Shown one piece after another: positions 24,978 to 31,481 of a stretch of DNA of 35,816 nucleotides. This DNA comes from Anaerolinea sp. Its GTDB lineage: Bacteria > Chloroflexota > Anaerolineae > Anaerolineales > Villigracilaceae. The notes under the pieces were generated by a model that saw only the letters and a list, made by a program, of their open reading frames with translations, ran no database searches and was not told the origin of the DNA. The number at the start of each line of letters is the position of its first letter. Positions within the stretch are counted from its first letter, which is position 1. The stretch is taken from positions 1-35,816 of the forward strand of contig JAIFNG010000134.1 in NCBI GenBank assembly GCA_020047815.1. The letters are read 5' to 3'. Made by a program: the position numbers and the translations under genes.

Positions 24978-25842
24978 ATTTCCTAAGCATCTCCCGATCA
25001 AAGATGGAGGGGTTGGTATACAGACCATCCCGGAGACAGCCAAGGGCGGTATCCACGTCCTTCATGATCTGCTGAATATCTGCATACCCGGAGTCACAAA
25101 GCAACACGCCCACATTGGCGCGCAAATCCGAACCGTAATTGTTATCCTCGAGGAATTTTTTCATGCCGTCCCTTACCCGGCTTGCAATTTTGAGCGGCGC
25201 ATCAGGATTGGAAATTTCCTCGATCAACGTAAGAAAATAATCAGCACGCGGCGACCATGCCACTGTGTCTGTCGGGCGCACTTCCAGTTTAAATTGATCC
25301 GCAAGACCACGATAAAAACCATTCAAATCATCCGAGTGGATCTGTCTCTTTAATTCATTGAGCTGCGCCACCTCTGCAAACAAAACCCCAAAGCGCTGGA
25401 ACTGACCCTGCTTAACTTGCTCCAGCGCAAACGCCAGGCGCACTGCGAAAAAGGAATAGGTATATAAACCAGTAACAACTTCGCGGACCGGTTCGTTCAG
25501 CCCACCCTTACTTAATTGATTAATGTCCACCGGTTTCTGTAAAAGCAAATCCGGTTCCACGGGGAGGCTGGCAGCATAGACCGGGTGAGCAGTGATCACG
25601 ATCACCGGAATATTCCGCATCTGATCATCGGCGCGCATGCGCGTTAAGATCTCGACCCCGGACATGCCCGGCAATTGCAAGTCCAGCAGGACGACATTGG
25701 GCTTGAATAATTCAATACGACTCATTGCCTCCCTGCCATCCATTAATATCTCAGTATGGTAGCCTGCAATATCAAGAACATGGCGGAAGAGAGCAACTAT
25801 ATCGCGATCGTCTTCAACGATCAACGCGACCGGTTTTTTCAT
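24976..25842 (-). CDS. Response regulator with REC domain and degenerate GGDEF output domain
   Basis: The 288-residue protein starts at the ATG preceded by GGAGGATAAGGGT. Residues 1-115 are a receiver domain with the acidic pair D11-D12, phosphoacceptor D54 (VVLLDLQLPG), T84 and K103. Residues 122-288 align in layout with a GGDEF domain: TGLYTYSFFAVRLAFAL, FQRFGVLFAEVAQL, DQFKLEVRPTDTVAWSPRADYFLTLIEEI and DVDTALGCLRDG. Where active cyclases have GGDEF, this one has SPRAD (197-201), so it should not make c-di-GMP. It may act by binding another protein or nucleotide. No histidine kinase is adjacent. Its promoter region contains a perfect palindrome. Confidence 0.88.
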   Translation of the reverse strand: MKKPVALIVEDDRDIVALFRHVLDIAGYHTEILMDGREAMSRIELFKPNVVLLDLQLPGMSGVEILTRMRADDQMRNIPVIVITAHPVYAASLPVEPDLLLQKPVDINQLSKGGLNEPVREVVTGLYTYSFFAVRLAFALEQVKQGQFQRFGVLFAEVAQLNELKRQIHSDDLNGFYRGLADQFKLEVRPTDTVAWSPRADYFLTLIEEISNPDAPLKIASRVRDGMKKFLEDNNYGSDLRANVGVLLCDSGYADIQQIMKDVDTALGCLRDGLYTNPSIFDREMLRK

Positions 25843-25887
25843 ACCCTTATCCTCCAAAAAGACACGCCATTCAATACATACAATCAA

Positions 25888-25920
25888 ATTATACAATCTT
25901 TCTCAATAATATTGAGAAAG
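25888..25920 (-). promoter_or_regulatory. Response-regulator promoter with perfect palindrome operator
   Basis: On the minus strand, TATAAT (25888-25893) is a -10 element. CTTTCTCAAT-AAT-ATTGAGAAAG (25898-25920) fills the region between it and the -35 position. A wider pair TACAAT (25892-25897)/ATTGTA (25927-25932) frames it. The palindrome is probably an operator, perhaps autoregulatory, but the binding protein is unknown. Confidence 0.6.
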
Positions 25921-26002
25921 AATCATATTGTAAAATGGGATCCCAGAAAACTGAGTTGACATGCGGCAGGCGCCGGCTCGGCGAACTGCCTGAATTTTGA
26001 CT

Positions 26003-26008
26003 TACAAT
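26003..26008 (+). promoter_or_regulatory. TACAAT -10 element giving a near-leaderless transcript
   Basis: TACAAT stands 7 bases before the ATG of the YqeC-MocA gene, with no ribosome site between, so the message may start at or next to the start codon. No good -35 is seen. Confidence 0.4.
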
Positions 26009-26015
26009 AGCTGAT

Positions 26016-27353
26016 ATGAATCTCTCGCGTGCGTTCCGATTTCCTAGTCATCATTCAATACTTGCAGGACGTACTCCCGGCGCCATCAGTTTTGTGGGCG
26101 CGGGAGGCAAGACCACGGCCCTCTTTCAATTGGCACGTGAAATTTCACGCCGCAATTCAGTGATCGTAACGTCAACCACCCATCTTGGCGTTTGGCAAAT
26201 TCCCCTCGCAGACCAGCATATGACCGCAAACGGTTCGGGTGATATTAAACTTCCCGAAAAAGGGATCACCCTAGTCACCGGTGAGATCGAAAACGAACGA
26301 ACACAGCCTGTTAGTGAATTAGATTTGAGAATACTACACGAAGCAGCCGGTTCGCACAACATTCCCCTGCTGATCGAAGCGGACGGAGCCCGCCAAAAGT
26401 CACTTAAGGCTCCCGCAAGCCATGAACCACCCATCCCGGATCTCACAGAGACCGTGGTGCTCGTGGCAGGCCTGAGCGCATTGGGCAAACCGTTGACTGA
26501 TGAACATGTTCACCGCGCGAAAGTATTCTCCAGCCTGAGTGGTTTGCAACTCAACCAAACCATCACGCCGGATGCAATTGTCCGCGTGCTCACCCACCCA
26601 CAAGGCGGATTAAAAAATATCCCGGTCCATGCACGGCGCATTCTTTTTCTTAATCAAGCCGATACGCCCGAATTGCAATCCATTGGCGGAAGAATGACCG
26701 GAAAATTACTCGATCATTTTTCCACTGTTGTTGTCGGGTCTTTGGAAAGAGAAAGTGTGCAGACCTTTGAAGCCACGGCCGGAATTATTCTCGCTGCCGG
26801 AGAGTCGAGCCGCTTTGGCGCGCCCAAGCAATTGCTGGATTGGAAAGGAAAGCCGTTCGTGCGGCAGGCGGCTGAAACCGCCCTTCGATCAGGGCTTGAG
26901 CCTGTCGTGGTGGTCACAGGCTTTCATGCGGCAGAAATCGAATCCGCACTGGACGGTCTGCCGGTACTCATCGTCCACAACCCTGAATATGCACAAGGTC
27001 AAAGCACATCGATCCGGGCGGGAGTGAATTCGATTTTGGGAAAGGCGGGGGCGGCAATTTTCCTTTTGGCTGACCAACCGCAGATCCCAGTGGAAGTGAT
27101 ACGGGCATTGGTTGAATCACACGGGAAAAACATGCAAGCCATCCTCGCGCCGCTGGTGCTGGAAGACCGCCGCGCAACCCCGGTCCTGTTCGACTGCGAC
27201 ACCTTCGCCGACCTCATGCAGCTCAAAGGGGATATGGGCGGGCGTGGAATTTTCGACAAACACCGGGTGGAGTACCTGCCATGGCACGATCCAAGTTTGC
27301 TGCTTGATGTGGACAAGCCAGAGGACTATCAAATGTTGAAGGGATTTGAATGA
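26016..27353 (+). CDS. YqeC-MocA fusion: hydroxylase accessory P-loop domain plus molybdopterin nucleotidyltransferase
   Basis: The 445-residue protein joins two proteins usually encoded apart. Residues 1-240 are YqeC-like, with the P-loop GAGGKTT (28-34), TSTTHLG, LIEADGARQKSLKAP and VVLVAGLSALGKPL. Residues 255-445 are a MocA/MobA-type transferase: GIILAAGESSRFGAPKQLLDW, VVVVTGFHAAEI, FLLADQPQI and LLDVDKPEDY. The PK residues after the signature loop favour CTP (molybdopterin cytosine dinucleotide) over GTP. The protein would mature the Mo cofactor for the xanthine-type hydroxylase at 12356-16386. It overlaps the next gene by ATGA. Confidence 0.9.
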   Translation: MNLSRAFRFPSHHSILAGRTPGAISFVGAGGKTTALFQLAREISRRNSVIVTSTTHLGVWQIPLADQHMTANGSGDIKLPEKGITLVTGEIENERTQPVSELDLRILHEAAGSHNIPLLIEADGARQKSLKAPASHEPPIPDLTETVVLVAGLSALGKPLTDEHVHRAKVFSSLSGLQLNQTITPDAIVRVLTHPQGGLKNIPVHARRILFLNQADTPELQSIGGRMTGKLLDHFSTVVVGSLERESVQTFEATAGIILAAGESSRFGAPKQLLDWKGKPFVRQAAETALRSGLEPVVVVTGFHAAEIESALDGLPVLIVHNPEYAQGQSTSIRAGVNSILGKAGAAIFLLADQPQIPVEVIRALVESHGKNMQAILAPLVLEDRRATPVLFDCDTFADLMQLKGDMGGRGIFDKHRVEYLPWHDPSLLLDVDKPEDYQMLKGFE

Positions 27354-27934
27354 ATATATCAGCTGTGATCCTCGCCGCGGGTCAATCCAAGCGCATGGGG
27401 CAGCCCAAAATGCTTTTGCCCTGGAGGGACACCACCATATTAGGGAAGGTCATTGCGACCCTGCAACAGGCGGGCATTGAAGACATTCTGGTGGTCACAG
27501 GCGGTGCGCGGGACGAGGTGGAAAAGATCGCAGTAAAACACAACGCACAGGTTACGTACAATCAAAACTACGCCGCCAGCGAAATGCTTGAATCGATCCA
27601 ACTAGGCTTGCGGGGACAAAAAGCCAAAAGCGAGGCTGCCCTCATTTGCCTAGGGGACCAACCCCAGGTGGAGGAAGAAAATGTGAAGCAGATCTGCAAA
27701 GGCTTCATTCAAGATAAAGCCCGCATTATAGTACCAAGCTACCAAATGCGGCGCGGACATCCCTGGTTGATCGCAAGGGAATTTTGGGATGAAATTCTGC
27801 AATTGCGCACGCCCCAATCGATGCGTGATTTTTTGAATACACACAAGGATGCAATTTTTTATGTGGAGTGTGGTTCCCCGGAAATCTTACAGGATATCGA
27901 CAATCCCGCAGACTACTTGAAATACAAACCTTGA
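27350..27934 (+). CDS. Second MocA-type molybdenum cofactor nucleotidyltransferase
   Basis: The 194-residue protein has the same NTP-transferase signature (VILAAGQSKRMGQPKMLLPW, residues 5-24), LVVTGGARDEV, ASEMLESIQLGLRG and the metal-binding LGDQPQV, ending IDNPADYLKY. It again prefers PK, like CTP-using MocA. It is a paralogue of the C-terminal domain of the preceding protein, coupled to it by ATGA overlap. Two such enzymes in one operon may serve two hydroxylases or one may have a different nucleotide. Which one serves the neighbouring hydroxylase is not evident. Confidence 0.9.
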   Translation: MNISAVILAAGQSKRMGQPKMLLPWRDTTILGKVIATLQQAGIEDILVVTGGARDEVEKIAVKHNAQVTYNQNYAASEMLESIQLGLRGQKAKSEAALICLGDQPQVEEENVKQICKGFIQDKARIIVPSYQMRRGHPWLIAREFWDEILQLRTPQSMRDFLNTHKDAIFYVECGSPEILQDIDNPADYLKYKP

Positions 27935-27967
27935 CGTGCTATTGTGAATATAAGAAAGGAGGCTGTC

Positions 27968-28246
27968 ATGTCTGACCTGACTTTGATCGCTGAAGATATT
28001 CTTGATGTCATGCACGCCACCGAAGAAGCATATCACGCCACACGATTGATGCGCGAAAACCCGGACCCGACCGTGATCGATCTGTTCCGCACAAAGATGA
28101 TCGCTTTGCAGGAACGGCTGGAAAAGATCAAAATGGTGTTGGATAATGAAGAAGCCTGGGCAATCGAGGAACTGGCAGACGCGCTAAGCATGATGAACGC
28201 GGGTCACCACACAGAATACCGCCGGACCCCGCGCATGAACGAGTAA
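27968..28246 (+). CDS. Small acidic helical protein of unknown function
   Basis: The 92-residue product starts at the ATG after AAAGGAGG, the best ribosome site in the operon; an upstream in-frame start lacks one. It is soluble and helical (ILDVMHATEEAYHATRLMR, LFRTKMIALQERLEKIKMVLDN) with no motif I recognise. It lies 33 bases after the MocA gene and may be part of the same transcript. It could be a small accessory or a binding protein. Confidence 0.7.
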   Translation: MSDLTLIAEDILDVMHATEEAYHATRLMRENPDPTVIDLFRTKMIALQERLEKIKMVLDNEEAWAIEELADALSMMNAGHHTEYRRTPRMNE

Positions 28247-28330
28247 TTTCGACCGAAATCGACCCATGGGAATCTCCACCGGTCTCTTCGGGCCTGTGTG
28301 TTGTTGTATGGACATTCATAAAAACTCAGA

Positions 28331-28359
28331 TTGACAATCGGACTTACAACAGATAAACT
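28331..28359 (+). promoter_or_regulatory. Promoter for the lipid-kinase gene
   Basis: TTGACA (28331-28336) and TAAACT (28354-28359) are 17 bases apart, and the ATG follows 28 bases later. Confidence 0.7.
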
Positions 28360-28387
28360 CGCTCCATTCGAAATTTGGAGCGAACGC

Positions 28388-29308
28388 ATGAGATATTACG
28401 TGATCGTCAACCCGATATCGGGTCATGGACTTGGAGAAAAATCCATTCCACACATTGAATCCAGCCTGCGTGAAAGCGGGCTGGATTTTACGTTGGTACG
28501 CACCGAACGCGTATGGCATGCCGCTGAACTGGCGGAAGGTGCGGCGCGTGAGGGATATGATGTGATCGTCTGCGCCAGCGGCGACGGAACGGTGAACGAA
28601 TGCATCAACGGCATCATGCTGGCAAAAAAAGCCGGGCATAACAGCGTGGCATTCAGCGTGCTTGGCATCGGCACAGGCAATGACTTTGCCGGAGGCACGG
28701 ACATCCCCACCAATTTGAATGACGGATTGAAGGCGTTGAAGGAAAACAAACGCAAAAAAATTGACCTGGGTTTTGTAAAAGGCGGCTATTACCCCGAAGG
28801 CAGGTATTTTGGAAACGGCATCGGTGTGGGCTTTGATGCGGCAGTGGGCAATGAGGCCGTGAAGGTCCGCTGGATGCGGGGGCTGCCCGCCTACCTGATC
28901 GGTGCACTCAAGACCGTCTTCCTGTATTACGATCCCGCGCAGGTTGAAATCGTTCTGGACGACAAGGAAACCATTAAACAGGTTTCGCTGATGATCTCGG
29001 TCATGAACGGCAAGCGCATGGGCGGTGGTTTTAAAATGGCTCCTGAAAGCAAACCCGACGACGGATTCTTTGACCTGTGCATTGCGGAAACCGCCTCAAA
29101 AGGACGAATATTTACGCTCATCCCCCATTTCCTGCGCGGAACACAGGCAAGCCAGCCCGAAGTAAAAATGCGCCGCGCCAAAAAAGTTACGATCAAATCC
29201 CTGGACAAAACCTTCCCTGCGCATGCAGATGGGGAATTCATCTGCCTCGAAGGTTCAGACCTGGCGCTAGAAATACTTCCGCTTGAATTGGAAATCATCC
29301 ACGCCTGA
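28388..29308 (+). CDS. Diacylglycerol kinase-like (DagK/YegS family) lipid kinase
   Basis: The 306-residue protein begins YYVIVNPISGHG, the conserved nucleotide-site start. Then come VIVCASGDGTVNECINGI (the GGDGT motif with Ser for the first Gly), GIGTGNDFAG and FGNGIGVGFDAAVG. HADGEFI near the C-terminus also fits the family. It phosphorylates diacylglycerol, a sphingoid base or a similar lipid at the membrane. GGAG lies 8 bases before the ATG; the longer open frame from 28331 starts in the promoter and is rejected. A PlsC-like gene follows 25 bases later, so the two probably work together in phospholipid synthesis or recycling. Confidence 0.9.
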   Translation: MRYYVIVNPISGHGLGEKSIPHIESSLRESGLDFTLVRTERVWHAAELAEGAAREGYDVIVCASGDGTVNECINGIMLAKKAGHNSVAFSVLGIGTGNDFAGGTDIPTNLNDGLKALKENKRKKIDLGFVKGGYYPEGRYFGNGIGVGFDAAVGNEAVKVRWMRGLPAYLIGALKTVFLYYDPAQVEIVLDDKETIKQVSLMISVMNGKRMGGGFKMAPESKPDDGFFDLCIAETASKGRIFTLIPHFLRGTQASQPEVKMRRAKKVTIKSLDKTFPAHADGEFICLEGSDLALEILPLELEIIHA

Positions 29309-29333
29309 TCATTTGAGTCATCCACATTCGAGA

Positions 29334-30011
29334 ATGTATATGTACTGGCTTATCAACTTTATCATTCGAGTTTACACCCGCATTACCTGTCGAATTGACG
29401 CACCCGACCTGAAAAAAGTCCCCTGGCAGGGACCGTTGATCGCGATCTCCAACCACACCGGTCAGATCGAAGTGCCCCTGATCTTTGCTCACCTGCAACC
29501 GCGCAGGGTGACTGGCTGGGCAAAGATCGAGTCCTGGGACAATAAATTTTTAAATTGGGTCTTCACCGTTTGGGGCATGATCCCTGTGCGGCGAGGCGAA
29601 GCGGACATGCACGCACTCAAAGCCGCCATCCGCGCGCTGGAGAATGGCTACATTCTCGGAGTTGCCCCCGAAGGGACACGAAATTACAACGGAATTCTGA
29701 AACGCGGCCTGCCCGGCGCGGTGACCCTTGCCCTGCACACCGGCGCACCGGTCATTCCCATTGCGCACTGGGGCGGTGAGAATTTCATGAAAAATCTGAA
29801 ACGCTTCAAGCGGACCGATTTTCACATCCGCGTGGGCAAACCCTTCCGGGTGGAAACCGGGGGCATAAAAGTGACAGGCGAAATCCGCCAGCAGATCGTG
29901 GATGATATGATGTACGAACTTGCAAAGTTACTCCCCGAGGAATATCGGGGAGTATACTCAGACTTGGACAAGGCGACGGGGAAGTATATTGTGGAAGTGT
30001 TTGACTCGTAA
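29334..30011 (+). CDS. PlsC-like 1-acylglycerol-3-phosphate acyltransferase with HX4E variant
   Basis: The 225-residue protein has an N-terminal membrane stretch (MYWLINFIIRVYTRI) and acyltransferase motifs. Motif I reads NHTGQIEV: the normal HX4D is HX4E here. VRRGEADMHALK, VAPEGTRNYNG (EGTR motif III) and GAPVIPIAHWG follow. The family transfers an acyl chain to lysophosphatidic acid. Glu in place of the catalytic Asp is unusual and could alter activity. The first in-frame ATG after the previous stop is used; an ATG two codons later is possible and neither has a clear ribosome site. The 3' part contains a perfect hairpin (29929-29954). It is the second gene after the lipid kinase. Confidence 0.87.
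   Translation: MYMYWLINFIIRVYTRITCRIDAPDLKKVPWQGPLIAISNHTGQIEVPLIFAHLQPRRVTGWAKIESWDNKFLNWVFTVWGMIPVRRGEADMHALKAAIRALENGYILGVAPEGTRNYNGILKRGLPGAVTLALHTGAPVIPIAHWGGENFMKNLKRFKRTDFHIRVGKPFRVETGGIKVTGEIRQQIVDDMMYELAKLLPEEYRGVYSDLDKATGKYIVEVFDS
29929..29954. repeat. Perfect hairpin inside the acyltransferase gene
   Basis: TACTCCCCGA (29929-29938) pairs with TCGGGGAGTA (29945-29954) across a 6-base loop. It encodes residues LLPEEYRGVY near the C-terminus. Its purpose is unclear. Confidence 0.6.
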
Positions 30012-30055
30012 ACCGTGTACTGGGTCGCACACCATGCATGCATCAGACAGCAAAC

Positions 30056-30484
30056 CTATAATTTCAGCTGATACGCGTTCGTTTCCCGCTTTTTGAATCC
30101 AACCCGCAGATACAATCGATTTGCCGCCTCGCGCATGGGGTTGGATGTGAGGGCTATATGCGCGGCGCCTTTTTGCCTTGCGACTTGAATGGCACGCTGC
30201 ATCAATAATTCACCGATGCCCTGCCCACGGGCGGCACGGTCCACAATGACATCTTCAATGATGGAGCGGATGCCGGTCGGCACACGATAAATGGTCAAAG
30301 TGAGCGCGCCAACAATTTGCCCCGAATCATTCCGCGCGACCATCAGCGTGGACGAGGTATCCTGAACGAGAGCAGTCAAGTCCCCCAGAGAAGGCGGCGG
30401 GTTGTTTTCTGTCAGTTGGGGAACAAGGCACTGGAAGGCTGTGTAAAGTTCTTCATCTGCCTGAGTCACAATTTCAATCAGCAT
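30056..30484 (-). CDS. GNAT-family N-acetyltransferase
   Basis: The 142-residue protein shows the acetyl-CoA site: IIEDVIVDRAARGQGIGELLM (motif A, RGQGIG) followed by AARNxLY-like ANRLYLRVGFKKRETNAYQ. It acetylates an amine of unknown identity. Its start overlaps the end of the phosphatidylcholine-synthase-like gene by 11 bases, so the two are probably translated from one transcript. Confidence 0.9.
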   Translation of the reverse strand: MLIEIVTQADEELYTAFQCLVPQLTENNPPPSLGDLTALVQDTSSTLMVARNDSGQIVGALTLTIYRVPTGIRSIIEDVIVDRAARGQGIGELLMQRAIQVARQKGAAHIALTSNPMREAANRLYLRVGFKKRETNAYQLKL

Positions 30485-31202
30485 GGGCTTTTTTCTTGGG
30501 GATCAGACTCAACACAAGGTAATAAGCCACGTAAATTAACGAGACCCATACCACCCAGCCAGGCTGGTTGGGATATTGCATCAAACCCCAAATACCGATC
30601 ACACCATAGAGGTAGGTCAGCCCGAGCGTGAGTTGACGCAGATAACTATTTCGGCTGGGATAAATATATTTAATGGGCACGAACACCAGCACGTTAAAGA
30701 GCACCAGAAAACCAAAGTTTACCCATGGCGGCAGGTTCATCAAGAGCATGTAAAGCGCGGCGACATTCCAATAGGACGGAAAGCCCTTGAAGTGATGATC
30801 GTCCGTCTTGGCATCGGTCTGTGTGAACTGATAAGCAGAAGTCAGCAGGATGGCACAGGCAGTAAACAATTTCACCGAGTCGGGTAACAGGTTTTCCGCT
30901 TTGATCAGGAAAATGACCGGCACAAGCACGTAGTTGAGATAGTCCAAGATATTGTCGAGCAGTGCGCCATCCACGCCATTGGCGTATTTTTTTACATCCG
31001 CCCAGCGCGCCAACATGCCGTCAAAACCATCCACCAGCATGGCGATGATCATATAAATGATCATCAGCTTGTACTTGACGTCGAAGATCGCGAGAATGGC
31101 AAGCAAACCCCACACTGCACCGGTGGCAGTAAAGAGATGTACCCCCCATGCCAGCACAACACGCACTGGGTTTAACTTTTGCTCGGAAATATTCGTTGTC
31201 AT
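30474..31202 (-). CDS. Phosphatidylcholine synthase-like CDP-alcohol phosphatidyltransferase
   Basis: The 242-residue membrane protein has about eight helices. Its catalytic motif is D61-G62-x2-A65-R66-x12-G79-x3-D83-x3-D87, longer in the middle than the usual CDP-alcohol motif (x8). That spacing, with GVHLFTATGAVWGLL at the start and TDAKTDDHHFKGFPSYWNV and FVPIKYIYPSR later, resembles bacterial phosphatidylcholine synthases (Pcs), which join CDP-diacylglycerol with choline. AAGGAA precedes the chosen ATG (31200-31202); the frame extends upstream without support. TATAAT on the minus strand at 31268-31273 is a likely -10. Phosphatidylcholine in this lineage is not proven, and the acceptor could be another alcohol. 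Confidence 0.82.
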   Translation of the reverse strand: MTTNISEQKLNPVRVVLAWGVHLFTATGAVWGLLAILAIFDVKYKLMIIYMIIAMLVDGFDGMLARWADVKKYANGVDGALLDNILDYLNYVLVPVIFLIKAENLLPDSVKLFTACAILLTSAYQFTQTDAKTDDHHFKGFPSYWNVAALYMLLMNLPPWVNFGFLVLFNVLVFVPIKYIYPSRNSYLRQLTLGLTYLYGVIGIWGLMQYPNQPGWVVWVSLIYVAYYLVLSLIPKKKAHAD

Positions 31203-31426
31203 AAATTCATTCCTTTTCCTTTTGTTAGGTAATTTGATTTGGGGAGACAGATAAAAAGGATATTGCAATTATAAAAGAAAAAAGGCCTTGACGCCGGATA
31301 CTGAAACAGACCGCAACAGCCGATCGATAAACCAGTGAATCCCGCCTTTACCTCAGCATCCTCTGCGGTAGAGGGTGATTGAGTAGCAGTAAGAACTGCT
31401 GACTGCCAAGTTAGATGGTAAAAGAC

Positions 31427-31460
31427 AAACGGTTGTCAGTCATGTGGCTGACAACCGTTT
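31427..31460 (-). terminator. Hairpin terminator of ileS
   Basis: AAACGGTTGTCAG (31427-31439) pairs perfectly with CTGACAACCGTTT (31448-31460), with an 8-base loop, 21 bases after the ileS stop. On the minus strand only a short T-rich run follows (TTTGTCTTTTACC), so termination may be partial. The remaining bases back to 31274 hold no gene. Confidence 0.8.
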
Positions 31461-31481
31461 AAGACAGGGCTGGTATAAATG

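Noticed and set aside
30474..31202. Plain phosphatidylglycerophosphate or phosphatidylserine synthase
   Set aside because: The longer motif spacing and the KTDDHHFKGFPSYWN region fit phosphatidylcholine synthase better, although this needs a phylogeny.
31261..31481. Possible RNA gene or tRNA between the Pcs-like gene and ileS
   Set aside because: Only short stems such as AGCAGT/ACTGCT are seen; no tRNA cloverleaf or T-loop consensus is present.
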